Source: Aplectana chamaeleonis (lineage: Eukaryota; Nematoda; Chromadorea; Rhabditida; Cosmocercidae). From it: a stretch of 64,000 nt of DNA. The translations under genes and the position numbers were made by a program. The notes under the pieces are model-generated. The model made no database searches. It was not told where the DNA came from and saw only the letters and a program-made list of their open reading frames with translations. The stretch lies in the NCBI GenBank assembly GCA_029168955.1, contig JAPDOI010000106.1, forward strand, positions 767,001-831,000. Direction: 5' to 3'. Below are positions 50,512 through 61,980 of this stretch, in pieces. The stretch's first letter is position 1, and each line of letters opens with the position of its first letter.

Positions 50512-51270
50512 CTTCCACAAGAAAGTCTTCCACTTCAATTTATCGTCCATACCATAATTTAAGGGAGCCGCAACGCAGCTATATCATGGAAAACGAATGG
50601 CTGTTCTACAAAAAACACAATGGAAGAAGTTGAGAAACAATCGATGCGCCCCCAAGATAATAACTGTTTCTCGACTTCATGAAGGTAAAACACAATTGTG
50701 TCCTTAAGGAATTCAACTAAAAGTGGGGACACAGCTGACGAATACACACAAAAATAGCTTTGATATGACGTTACCTAGGAATACCGCAGAGCGCACGTCA
50801 AGCAGCCACAGTCATCTAATGTCACTGATAGCGCATGCACTTCGACGTGAACAGACAGTCTCTTAGTGAAAGGCGATAAGGAGATTTCTGAAGAATCGCG
50901 GACACGTTATTTCCAGAAATAACTAGCGGAAACTGTCGAATATCGGCGGTTTTCAGGAAAGCTAACCTTCAACATTCTCCATTTCACGGACACTGGAAAA
51001 TTCAAGGAGTATCTTTCGCGTGCGTGTGTACTGAGCGAGGGGAGAGACAGCGAGAATAAGTGGGAGGAGAACGAGACGCGGCACACGCACGCGATCGACT
51101 GCAGTAAATATCACCCCCAAAATAGGGGATACACGGCCTTGGCCACCCTTCCATGGTTTTGAGCATGGTGGAGGAAGCTTTCAAGCTTTACATAATGTTT
51201 TCAGAGCCAAATGCAACAGAAGATCTTCCAAGATGCATTCATAATCGGAAGGTTTATCAACATTTTCACA
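50512..51270. other. Intergenic with a GC-rich short repeat
   Basis: 51017-51093 begins CGCGTGCGTGTGTACTG and ends GGCACACGCACGCG, so its ends are inverted. The body GGAGAGACAGCGAGAA is shared with 32842, 42866 and 47170. The flank to about 51140 matches the flank of the 42866 copy. No gene recognised. Confidence 0.5.
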
Positions 51271-51274
51271 TTGC

Positions 51275-51539
51275 ACTGTGCTTCTCTGGGCCAAATTCCG
51301 ATCCGCAATTGCGTCTCAACACGCTCCCTAGTCGGAAGAGTTTCCAACTCCGCAGCAGCCGATCTGTTGACTCTAGGTGGGTTTTAAAAACTGGAAACTA
51401 AGAAAATTGAAGAAACTGTATAAAAAAGCCCCATCGAGCCGGCTTTGGCGCTGGAAACTCGACCGCCTCGAACCCGTGCGGCCGCAAAGCGTGTCGAGAC
51501 GCAATTGCGGACAAAAATTTGGCCCAGATAAGCACAGTA
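51275..51539. mobile_element. TA-type foldback MITE, copy 3
   Basis: ACTGTGCTTCTCTGGGCC to AAGCACAGTA, with the shared centre GACTCTAGGTGGGTTTT and CTGTATAAAAAAGCC. The left end has CA in place of TA, and about 18 bp of the left arm are missing relative to copies 1 and 2. Confidence 0.82.
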
Positions 51540-53048
51540 TTTCAATTTTCATTCGCAAACCAGCAGTCCACGAACAGAACCGTCCGAAAAAACTTAAATG
51601 CTTTACCTGAGAATATCAACGACGAGCGCTGCATTCGTGTTTCAAGTCTGAGTGAGTTCTTCCCAATAGACAGGATCCAGCGATGTTGCGATCGGACGCT
51701 ACGATGGCGAAATCGTAGAAATTTTTACCAAAAAAATGAAAGCCTATAGGTATGAGGTGGGAGGTAGTAAAATGTTTGAGCTGAATTCCCACCTACGAGG
51801 GAGTGGTTCGTGAAAATTCTCTACATTTTTCGAAAATTTTGAGCACCAAGGACGGGGGTCGTAGCTCCGCCAAGGTTGGCCGCAAGACCTCGCCGGAGCC
51901 TGTCAATAGGCAACAGCTTGCTAGGCAAATAATCCCAAATGGCGAGAAACTTTCCCCGATTTTAGGTGAGGGGGAGCACATTCATTTCTGGCTTGAATTC
52001 TCTAAGACCCCTCACCGCCTGTTGAGAAATGACACAATCGGGCTTAACCGTAGGACCATAACACGCCAGAAGCCAAATATGCTCCTCCCCATCCCGCCCA
52101 GTTCAACAAAAACAGCTGCTGCAAATCTGACGCTGCTATCGTCCCTAGACTTCCCGTTCGGTTGGCTTCCCGTTCGGCTAGTAGCTACTACGCTAATGCC
52201 CTCTGTTCCTTTCCATATTCTTACAATGAACGCCTCAGTACGGTGGTTGCGGTAATTTGGTCGCAAGGGTAAGGCCCCACGATCTACACGCAGTGCGGCA
52301 ACCTTGCCGCTTCGAGCCGAGCATCTGTGGCGAGAATAGGAACAGTAACGGTCACAAAACTTTCAATTTATTTTGAAAATTTTGGAAACCGGGCAAACAG
52401 CAGAGAGGCTTCCGTCGTCATTATGTTATGGTCCCAGCGTGCTACTGTCTGAAAACCTTTTCGATCTCCCCAGTGAGTGTTTACAAGAGGCTGAGGACCC
52501 TGGCAAATGAGATCACTTTCTAGCTGATGCCCCCGACAGCTTGCGACCCCCTGAGGCAGAAAACATTGAAGCAGCTTGTTCTCCAGAACCATGGGCCACA
52601 GATGAAAAATAAGCAACATCCTGAGGTATTTACTACTACGTATTCACTTCAGCACTTGTATAGGCATGAAATAGAGAATGAGCGAATTCAAACGCCATAA
52701 ATTGAGTCACCTGGTGACCCGAAAAATAAAAAGTACGAGTTCCTAGACAACCATAGTATGACAACATTCACTGCTTTTCAAGGACATAAACTATGGTGAA
52801 AAACGCGGACGTTGACAATGGCAACGAATGCCGATCGTTGAGAAGGCGGAGGCGGGGCCAGACTGGACAGCCGCGCAGGCGACGCACACTAATCCAGGGC
52901 TAATACGCAGGCGCACGTTAACAAGATTAGTCGTAGACAGAAATCTCGATTAGCTGTGCTACCGTCAGCAAGCAAAATTCAGCTTGAATCAACTTAAATC
53001 ACACAAATGTGTCATCTATTTACCAGACGCTGCACAGCTGCAGAGAAC
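51540..53048. other. Intergenic, no gene recognised
   Basis: 51770-51990 shares GTCGTAGCTCCGC-type sequence with 39600-39800. A 150-codon plus frame (51803-52255) shows no domain. At 53049-53100 a single arm of the GTCGGCACGGATC family follows. Confidence 0.4.
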
Positions 53049-53104
53049 TACAGTCGGCACAGATTACACTGATACTCTGCGTCCCTTATTGTGCGTTGGA
53101 ATAG

Positions 53105-54420
53105 TTGGGACTGGCCATCGTGGGTGGTCCCTAAGTCGTCAATTACAAGATCAGATTGGAGTGAACCGGTCTTTTTAGGGAGAATTTTTCATGATTCCAA
53201 TCATTGTAAGTGATCGCTGTGGGCGTAAACTCCATGGGTGGCCCCTGAATTCTTATCTACGAGAATGGGGTGCCGAAGGTTGAGATCTATAGATGGTTTC
53301 TAAGGTACCAATTGCTAGGACAGGTTGGAGCGGAGTTAACACAATGGATGCTCCCTAGAATCTTATCTACGGCAACCGAAGACTAACTATAAGGTCTACA
53401 GATTGTTCATTAAATATCAATTGCTAGGGCAGGATGGAGTGAACTGAATTCCATGGATGGTCCGACGAGTGTCAGCTTCGAGATTTGTTTGGAGCAGACA
53501 AACTTCATGCGCGTGTCTGGACTGAATTCCATGGGTGGCTCTTAGAATATCAACTGACTATAGGAGAAATGATTAGTTTGGACTAAACTTAGTGGTGGTC
53601 CCCAGAATGTTAAATATGAGAGTGGCCCGGAGCCAATAACTCTTCATGGGTGGTCGATAGAATGTCAAATATGAGAAAAGCCAGAGTGGACAGAACTTCA
53701 TTGGTGGTCCCACGATTTTCAAGCACGAGAACAGGCTGGTGCTGAATCATGGGTCGTCAATAGAGCGTCGAAGGCGAGGGCGAGAACAAGCTGAAGCAAA
53801 CAAAACTTCATGGGTCGTCTTTAGAGAGCTAGCGGTGAAGAGCGGCTGGAAAGTACTGAATTTTGAAGTGGTCCCCAAAATTTCAAATACGAGAATAGTC
53901 CGGAGTGAACAAAACTTCATAGGTGGTCCCCCGATTTTCAAACACGAGAACAGGCTGGTGGTGACTCATGGGTGGTCAATAGAGTGTCGAAGGCGGGAGC
54001 AAGCTGGAGTGAACAAAACTTCATGGGTGGTCTCTAGAGAGCTAGCGTTGAGGAGCGGCTGGAAAGTACTGAACTTTGAGGCCGTCCCCGAAATGTCAAG
54101 TACGAGAATAGTCCGGAGTGTACAAAACTTCATGGGTGGTCCATGGCATAGAGTACGAAAACAGGCCTGAGAAGGCAAAACTTCTTGGGTGGTCCCTGAA
54201 ACGTCAGATACGAGTACAGCTCGGGGAGAGACATTTCATGAGTGGTCCACAGAATGGGAAGTACGAGAACCAGTTGGAGTGGAATGAACTTCTTGTATGG
54301 CCCATAGACTGTCTACAGCGGGGACAGATTCAAGAGGACAGGGTTCGCGGAAAGGTAAATGGAACGTCAGGTGCGATATTAGGTTAGAATCGACTGTGTT
54401 CATGGGTGTCTTCTAGTTTC
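53105..54420. repeat. Degenerate tandem repeat, about 60-bp units with a 219-bp higher-order unit
   Basis: CTTCATGGGTGGTC and variants recur through the block, each followed by words such as AGAATGTCAAATACGAGAA and GGAGTGAACAAAA. Around 53748-54170 a longer unit of about 219 bp is present twice, which makes a 143-codon frame look internally duplicated (NKTSWVV and SGWKVLNFE occur twice). It is satellite-like and probably not coding. Confidence 0.75.
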
Positions 54421-56054
54421 CCTACAGCTTAGCGTAGTAAAAGCTTAGTACCCTGTTGATTTCAAAAGTGAAAAAATTAATTTCGCGGTTTTTGTTTTCA
54501 AAAATTTCTGTCTCCATGTCATAAATCAATCGATAACTTCGAGCCTGACACCTAGGGGCTTCCAGAGTAGATGTGTATACGATTTTCTGAATGTACCATG
54601 ACTTAAACGGCAGCGTAGACGCAAAAAAATGCCTCGTTTCCTTCTAAACTTTCGCGCATGTTAGTCCCCTAAGCAAAAAAAATTAGCAAATCAAATATTG
54701 CCCCTGCCAAAAAAAAACTTTAAAAATGAGGTTTCAATTCGCATATTTGGATGCCACAAGCGAAAAAGTATCAGGCACTGATTCGTTTGCGCCTGCCATT
54801 GCGCTCCACCTCCGTGCGCTAAATGGTAGACCTAGGGACCGCCCTTTCAAGTCTATAGGACTAAGGATTACGGATGCAGCACTGATGTATCCGGCTTTGG
54901 GAACTACCTTGCTCCGGTGTAAAAAAATCGCATTAAGGCGGAAGAAGGAAATATGATTACCCTTCCGACCATGCTTTTAAACGTGCAAGCTTCATCTGAA
55001 TATTTTACTAATACTGGAACTGGAAACTGTATATGTACGACGATGGGGTGATAAAAAAGACCGTCATTCAATTTAACTATTAACTACAGCCCTGTAAAAT
55101 GTACATATAAACTCTGGCGTGGAAGTTAAACATTCTTTGACTTTTCCAATGGGTTGGAACATCCTCTAGAAAGAAGCAAAAAGTCGAATTTTTTCTCTGA
55201 TCCCCTCCTATTATGTGTAATCGTGCCCTTTCCCTCTAAAATTGAGTTTTCATGTGCACCTTTCAAAAATGTTTGTTCACTACATAAGTCTAGCTATACA
55301 AAAGACGAAAAGAGTACATATATTGGTCGTGCCAATCTCTGTGAAAGCCGCAGCGCAGCTGCGCGGAACAAACGGGAACATGGAGAACAACCCCATTTGG
55401 TCTTCATGTCTTGCTTTCGGGGCTGGAAACAGCGTTGGCGTCCAGGAAGGTGCTGCACGAGTGAACTTACATGTTAACCCCAACCAATTCAGGAGCCTAA
55501 TACATGATATACTTCGACGACTCAAAATTTTTTCGAATCGAGTGAGTTTTCGAGTAACTCGGTTTTACAAGATTTCGAATACTCGAGTTTTCGACAAACT
55601 CAATTCTTCAAATTTTCTAATAATCGAGTGATCGAATGACTCGACGTCGACTGTTTCAGTCGATACCAAGACTCGATGACTCGACTCGACATAAGTATGG
55701 TAGAGTTTACGTAATTATTTTAGTCCGATGAGTGGACGGTGCTGCGACGGTAGATCACCGCCCGCGCGATCGAAACCCCATTGGTCTGTGATGCCGCCAA
55801 CACCGCACGGCGAGCCGCCTGGTCCATGCCTCAGACTAAATGAATACGAATACCATACATGCTAATACAAATTTTGACCTGAAAGTTCTCCAACAAACAG
55901 GCCAGCTATTTTTCCTTGCCCATCTGCAATCCTTTAGTCAAGTGTGTATACCATTCGAAAGCACAACTCTTCCTCTACGAAAGGCGTTAAGGCTACCTGA
56001 AGAGCTCCAAATCCTGAATCAAAATGTCGGGGAAGTTTTGAGTACTGAGGATCT
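54421..56054. other. Intergenic; GC-richer open frame and a TCGAGT-rich tract
   Basis: 55242-55500 plus strand stays open with a composition unlike its surroundings (GNMENNPIWSSCLAFGAGNS), but no family was recognised. 55510-55690 is a cluster of CGAGT and ACTCG words resembling a degenerate simple repeat. Confidence 0.4.
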
Positions 56055-56058
56055 TTAA

Positions 56059-57251
56059 AAACAGTGTTCTCGATAATTTTCATTCCCGAGTTTTCCACTC
56101 ATAACAATGCGTTGGTAAGCAAGTGTTACCAAAATTACGAAGAAACAGCGAGAAACGCAGTAAAAGGTCTTATTTCAGTGACATTATTCTCTGGCCTGGA
56201 CTAGTTGTCCAATTTGAAGAACGTGTTCAGGGTGATTGTCACCGGAAAAAAGGGGCCTAATCAAAAATGAAAGAATATTTCAGGCAAAACAGTATTAGTT
56301 AGGGTCCGAAGGAAAGTACGGAGCGACAGAGAGTAGAGTTGCAAAAGACTGTTCTACAAAAAATTTCGTTGTCACAAACGAATAGTTCCAGAGAGACTCA
56401 AGAGGCGAGGCGAGATTTGAGGATTTCGTGCCCTTCTGGTTCGTTTTTCTTGATTTCGTCGTCATTTAAGTTCTACTCGGGGGCCAAAGAATAGAATCAA
56501 TCATTTAATCTCAAAATCGAAGATTGTCGTGAACACTGCCTCTGAAGGTCTCTCATTCTCCTATTTTCATTTATTAGAGATTTTTTTCTTCATATAACGT
56601 TTGAACCGACTGAAGAATAGATTGCAATACCAAAACGGCTTCGCGGAATTCTTTTAACACTTAATGGACCGCGTGTCCACAAAGCGCACCTACGCCAAAA
56701 ACTCGATTTTTTCGTTTAACTTCAAGAGAAACAGATTCCTTCTAATTATTGATTTTATATCTCTGCTTAGTGTTCACGAAAATCTTCGATTTTGAGATTA
56801 ATCGCTAAATCGATTGTTTGGCCCCCGAGTAGAACTGAAATGACGAAGAAACCGAGAAAAACGCACCAGAAGGGCAGGAAATCTTCAAGTATCAGCCCAC
56901 CTCTTAGTAAGTATCAATGGAACTGCTCGTTGTGACAATGAAATCTATTGTGGACCCGTCTTTTGCAATTCTCCATTCTGTGTTTCTCCGTTCTTTCCTT
57001 CGGGCCCCAACTAATACTGTTTTGTCCAAAATATTCTTCAATTTTCGATTAGTCCCATTTTTATCCGGTGGCAACCACCGTGAACATGTTCATCCAACCA
57101 GACAACTAGTCCAGGCCATAGAATAATGTGACTGAAATAATACGAATTAGTGCGTTTCTCGCCGTTTCCTCGTGATTTTGGTGACACTTGGTAGCCAACG
57201 CATTGTTTTGAGTGGAAAACTTGGAAACGAGGATCATCGTGAACACTGCCT
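56059..57251. mobile_element. 1.2-kb palindromic TTAA-type element
   Basis: The left end (after TTAA 56055-56058) reads AACAGTGTTCTCGAT and the right end ATCGTGAACACTGCC with TTGA following. Long arms mirror each other: CAATGCGTTGG, GCGAGAAACGCA, CTGGCCTGGACTAGTTGTC and GAACGTGTTC at the left pair with complements at the right. The core is about 56585-56755. No transposase recognised. Confidence 0.75.
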
Positions 57252-57312
57252 TTGATACAACTTTCATAACTGGTATGCAGATAATAAGCGCCAAGTATCT
57301 GCTTTTGATTAA

Positions 57313-57860
57313 AGGCAGTGGTCACGATGAAAAACGTTATAGAAGAAACTCCAAAAATCAGCTTAGATCAAAAACAGCTGAAAAACTATGAAAGTAGAGC
57401 GGTGAAAAACGGGCTAGAATTAGAGTTTCTAGGGCCCAAAGAAGCTGTTTCGTGCACACGTGCACAGCGATGACGAAAAAGATCGCCGTCTCATGCCGAG
57501 CAGTCAAAAATCATCGACATTCAGAGGACGAAATAAATGCAAATTTAACGAATAAAAACAGTTGAATAATGAAAGCATCACTTCAGTCAATGTTTTTGAC
57601 TAGATGTGTACATAAATTCGAAGGTTCATTGATTGACATTCAATTTCAAGCTAGCTGATGTTCTTGATATAAGAGGTCATCGATGCCGATGATGTGGAGA
57701 GGGCTCGTCCACCTTCAAAAGGCAAGAAAGTTCAGGTTTCAAATTCTGCCCAAAACAGTGGTTTTTTCGCGATTTTTTCTTATAGGTCCTACTACTCGAG
57801 ACCCAGGAAAGGATTTGGAGAGAAAAAGACGACAAGCATATTTGATCGCGACCACTGCCT
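57313..57860. mobile_element. TTAA-flanked TIR element
   Basis: AGGCAGTGGTCACGAT follows TTAA (57309-57312), and ATCGCGACCACTGCCT precedes TTAA (57861-57864). The ends are near-perfect inverted repeats. It lies only 57 bp from the previous element. Confidence 0.75.
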
Positions 57861-58226
57861 TTAAGGCAATTACAACAAAAAATCAATTTAAAAACTCCCT
57901 GAAAAGATTGGCCGTGGAGCGGACCCTATGCGTTAATAGTGGACAGCACAGAATTTTTCAGAAATTGCAATTTTATCACGTTTTTAGCATTCTACCGACT
58001 TCGAGGAACCCGACTTTATAGCTAAAGCTTAGAAACGGTGTCTATTCAATGACATAAATCGAAGGTTTAGAGCTGGTATTATGAGAAACTAACAAAAAAC
58101 ACCAACAAGAACTGTATGCAAATAGAGGGAATAACGGTTGTTCTTGTTATGGGGTGGAAGTGGACGAGTTACACCGCAGAATGTCCGCTCGGTTGAAATA
58201 GCTAATATTTCCAAAACGGTTGGGAC

Positions 58227-59045
58227 CAGGGGGTGTGCGGAAATTTCTTTTCGGTAAATTTTTTACCGAATTTGTTTTCGGTAAATACGGAAAATTCGGG
58301 AAAATTCTGACGTCGACTTTGGTGCATATCCCATACGATAGCATAAATTACCAATATTAGTGTCATTTATGTATCGTTTTCAATAGTACATGAGGATAAT
58401 GCAAATAATGAGTGAGTTTTACATATTAAACTGAGCTCAACGGCAGAAAAAGTAACATTTCGAAATTTTCTGTCGTCAAAGCCTTTCTGTAGTCACTCAA
58501 AATCTGGCCAGCTGAGAGAAACATCCTGTCCGCCTCACCTGTGCTAGGAGACGCGCAAAAGTACCTATTGGTCAGAGAATTAAGGGGCGAGTACGTTGGT
58601 TTCACAATGAAGTCGTTCCAGAACTGCAGTGGATTCAGCGTTGTGTCCGGGGTCTCCGAGAAGAATTTTTGAAGTTCCTGAAATATCTGCTTTAGGACTC
58701 TGCTGTGTTGCAAACCTATTGACATTGCTTAATCCAATATGAATTTCTAGTATCTCGATGAGAAGAAGCACGTGGTACAAAAGGTGAAGAGATCGTTTGA
58801 GCAATCTAAAAGTAAGCCAAATGGAGTGAAAAAAAAAGTGTAACAAAAAGAAGGATGAAGGATATCGCGCCAAAGGCATGCCATAACGGTGGCGAACCCG
58901 TGAAATACGAGTAACAAGTAGGCCGATTGGGCGGATAACACCCGATTTTTCTTTTCGGTAAATTTCGAGAAAAATTCGGTAAATCTAAATTTACCAAAAA
59001 CACCGGTAAATCCGGAAAATCGGTAAACAAAAATGCACACCCCTG
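58227..59045 (-). mobile_element. hAT transposon remnant with 8-bp target duplication
   Basis: The ends CAGGGGGTGTGC and GCACACCCCTG are canonical hAT termini. The flanks are GTTGGGAC (58219-58226) and ATTGGGAC (59046-59053), an 8-bp duplication with 7 of 8 matching. TTCGGTAAA and TTTACCG words crowd both subterminal zones. At 819 bp it is much shorter than an autonomous hAT, so it is an internally deleted copy. Confidence 0.88.
58426..58725 (-). pseudogene. hAT transposase C-terminal dimerisation domain fragment
   Basis: A 99-codon frame with the hAT dimerisation pattern: NPLQFW at 31-36, YSPLNSLTNRYFCASPSTGE at 45-64, DRMF at 66-69 and SAGQILSDYRKALTTENFEM at 71-90 followed by LLFL. This matches the family consensus of FW, a leucine-rich stretch, S-ER-FS, AG, R-L-P-N and E-L-FL. 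The catalytic core is absent. Confidence 0.83.
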
Positions 59046-59053
59046 ATTGGGAC

Positions 59054-60219
59054 AGCGGAGGCGATAAACTCCTACGGACTGTACTAGAACGCTCACTTTG
59101 TTGGACGCATCAAAACCAATAAAAATGGCCGTGTTCGAAGGATCAATCTGGACGAGCATTGTATTACGGAGGGGGGGGGGGTGGAGTTGACAAGTCTCAT
59201 GAGCGGAGTTGTCGAAATTTTCGGCATGATTTTGCTCGAATTTAGTGTATCTATACTCTTATTTAGTAGTAGGCTCATATTTGACGCTTTCAACTAGGCG
59301 AGCGTTCCACTAGGGGCCATACGACCCCAGTAACGTATTTATATCAACAACTTTTCCGAACGTGTCTGCTGCCTTTACGTATCATGGCAGTTTTATTTAT
59401 TTCGTCAATTGTAGACCATTTTTTCTCTAATAAAAGTTGGTAAGTATAGATGGAATACAGCTTATAATACATAGCTGTGAGGTTGGGTGCTCCAGTCGTT
59501 CAATAATAAGAAGAATCTGTAAAACTTTCGGATCCACACCAATGAGGGAACTCCATGAACTTGTTCTGTTGCTATATGTAATCTAGACCCCTCAGGATAC
59601 AAATGTTCTGTGGACTTAAACAGCCCCAATGAATGGAGAACGAACAGAACGAGGGCATTTGAAAGAACTTTTACAACACAGAATTTCGATATTTGATATA
59701 AAAATTGGAGCTAATCGAGTTTTCCGAGCAGCGTGAAATGCTATACGTTGGAGGAAAAAGTGTGCTCCCGAATGCCATACATTAATTGACCAAACGATTC
59801 AGAAGGACACTGAACTATTTGGTGCGCAACTTTCATGCCAATCTAATCTAATAGCTGAAAACACGATTCGACCACACACTCCACAAAAATTGAACCGTGC
59901 GTGATAATAGGGTGGTGAAAGGAGCTGCGCTACGAGTTCCGGCCGTAGAATGGAGATTTGGAACTCGTATAAATTCTGAAATGGGCGTGAAACGTTCCCG
60001 GATCCCCCCCCCCCCGGTTGGGCCAAATCTTGATGTTGGTGCGAATGATTTTTCCGATCCTCCTATATCGGGAACACCTCCAACTAATAAACCGTAGGTA
60101 ACCCAGAAAAAGGTCTAGAGCTGTATCCGACGTTGGTGGGTGGGGAGGATGGGGAGTCTAAAAAAATTTCTCATCCAAGGGTGCCAGCTTCTAGGAAAAA
60201 TCAGGAAGCGTTTCACATA
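59054..60219. other. Intergenic, no gene recognised
   Basis: It includes a solo TTAA-family end near 59355-59380 (CGTGTCTGCTGCCTTTACG) and poly-G/poly-C tracts at 59171 and 60006. No exon seen. Confidence 0.4.
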
Positions 60220-60366
60220 TACAGTCGGCATGGATCGCAGTGATACCTTGTGTTCCCTATTGAAGGTTAGGGCAACCTCGGTGCATGTGTTATACCATAT
60301 GGCACAAAGTTTGCACCAACCTCCCATAGGGAGCGCGAAGTACCAACGCGACCCGTGTTGACTGTA
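60220..60366. mobile_element. 147-bp palindromic MITE (GTCGGCACGGATC family), copy 3
   Basis: TACAGTCGGCATGGATCGC and TTGTGTTCCCTATTG are mirrored by CATAGGGAGCGCGAAG and GACCCGTGTTGACTGTA. TA at both ends. Confidence 0.78.
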
Positions 60367-61239
60367 TGTTAGAACTCATATGTAACCCATGCGTGGCCAA
60401 AAACCTATAGCGGCGCCCCTCACCACCTCATTATCGGACACAGTTCCAAAGATCGAACTGCTAGCATGCCTACGAGACAGGAAACATTGGAGTCTTACCC
60501 GAAACTGCAGACTGATGATGATGAGGGTGGAACGAACCACTCTTGAGTAATCTGTGCGATGAATGAAAGTGCAAGTACCATAGACCGCTGCGGATCTACT
60601 CAACTAAGCTGTCTGCTGCCAGTCATCTCCAGCTGGCCGCGGCCCCAATTAGCGCAATGCAATTCTCCATGTGAACATCTAATCTGATCATCAATATTAA
60701 TTGAGTCTATCTGAGAACATGTGACAACATATTCAAGGAACACAACGTGAAGATGGCAGAAATAACAAACGAGGAGAACCTCCCCGCTCAGAACATATAA
60801 CATATGATTAGCGTAATCGCGTCAATAATCTCATATCATCATTGGCTGTCACATAAACAATAATTTAAAAGATTCGATTTCGAAGTTTGGCACACTAACG
60901 CGAATGAGACTAAAAGCGAGCGCACCTTGCGAAGGGAGGAAGGGTTGACAGGGCAGTAACAACAGCAGTACGAATGCGAACGTAAAATAACCAACAAACT
61001 ATTATATACATGATATAATGCACAACATGCAGATTAAGAACATATTCATGACAAAACAAATCTAGTTCGAGTGTTGTACCCCTGGCAGAGGGACTGGCGA
61101 GCGCGGCGAATGTGCATGTTTGTTACACCACAGGATTGACAACTAGAGGCCGGTACGGAACCCTTCCATCGCGACCCAATAAACTATGGAAGTTGAGGTT
61201 AGCAGTAAGTGAAAATGCAAAATATCAACAATGAAATGC
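60367..61239. other. 3' flank of the Src-family gene
   Basis: The 3' untranslated region of the kinase gene should lie directly left of 61240, but no polyadenylation signal was assigned. The rest shows no coding feature. Confidence 0.4.
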
Positions 61240-61359
61240 CTAAACACTGGGTGGAACGTAATTCGGTTGTGATGAGACGAAATAGTCATCGAAGAAATGG
61301 AACAGATGGTCGAACGTCGGCCGTCGCTCTGGTATCTTATCCCAGCACTTCAACATCAC
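61240..61359 (-). CDS. Src-family tyrosine kinase, last coding exon only
   Basis: 39 codons plus stop behind a good acceptor (AAAATTGCAG). The exon encodes kinase subdomain XI and the tail: VMLKCWDKIPERRPTF, then HFFDDYFVSSQPNY and VPPSV. The CW..P..RPTF block followed by a DYF-x5-PxY tail is specific to Src-family kinases; in Src itself the tail tyrosine (Tyr527) is phosphorylated by Csk to hold the enzyme closed. I cannot decide between the nematode src-1 and src-2 types. I searched 61360-64000 for the preceding kinase exon (for example a PYPGM block) and did not see it, so the upstream intron is at least 2.6 kb and the gene continues outside the window. Confidence 0.82.
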   Translation of the reverse strand: MMLKCWDKIPERRPTFDHLFHFFDDYFVSSQPNYVPPSV

Positions 61360-61495
61360 CTGCAATTTTACGAATATAACTGGAAGTCGGAACAATTGGA
61401 GTTTTGACCACCTTAAATCTCTTAAATTTAAGTGGCAAAAGTGTAGTGGACCAGTTGTCCGAGACCTGCCTTCCCCTCGTACACAACACATTTAA

Positions 61496-61976
61496 AGGCA
61501 GTGTTCACGATAAATATCGTTTTTCTGCTGTTCCGCCTCTCTTGAAGACGGTCCCATGCTGATCCCAATGATTTTTTGGAATCGTACAAGACCTAGGAAC
61601 GGAGTTATGGTCCCTCAAAAATTTAGCTAAGGAAACATGGTGGACGAGTTGTCCGAGGCTTGTAACTTCCGTCTTTTACAGCCGATGTATGCGAGCTGAC
61701 CTGAGTAAAGAGAGAAGTTGGAAATAAAGGGAAGAACGGGGCTATTAATAGGAAACCATCGCTCATCTCACAATCTCGAGCATTCATTTGTTCACGTCGG
61801 TGGGCGTGGAAAGTGCATTTGGGTGTGACGAGCTGACGGGTGTCCAACTTTGGGGCCGTAGGGGACCGTTCCGAGCTCACCTTTCTTAGTTTTTTCAACG
61901 TTAGGATTGCGCTAGGCCCCGCAGCTGCCGATCTCCACCAAAAAATCAGACATGGTTTTTATCGTGGACACTGCCT
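61496..61976. mobile_element. TTAA-flanked TIR element in the Src-family intron
   Basis: AGGCAGTGTTCACGAT follows TTAA (61492-61495), and ATCGTGGACACTGCCT precedes TTAA (61977-61980). The left half is homologous to 740-1015. The minus-strand 91-codon frame inside is not a credible gene. Confidence 0.78.
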
Positions 61977-61980
61977 TTAA

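Noticed and set aside
53739..54170. 143-codon frame with an internal duplication as a repeat protein
   Set aside because: The duplication equals the DNA-level 219-bp superunit of a degenerate tandem repeat.
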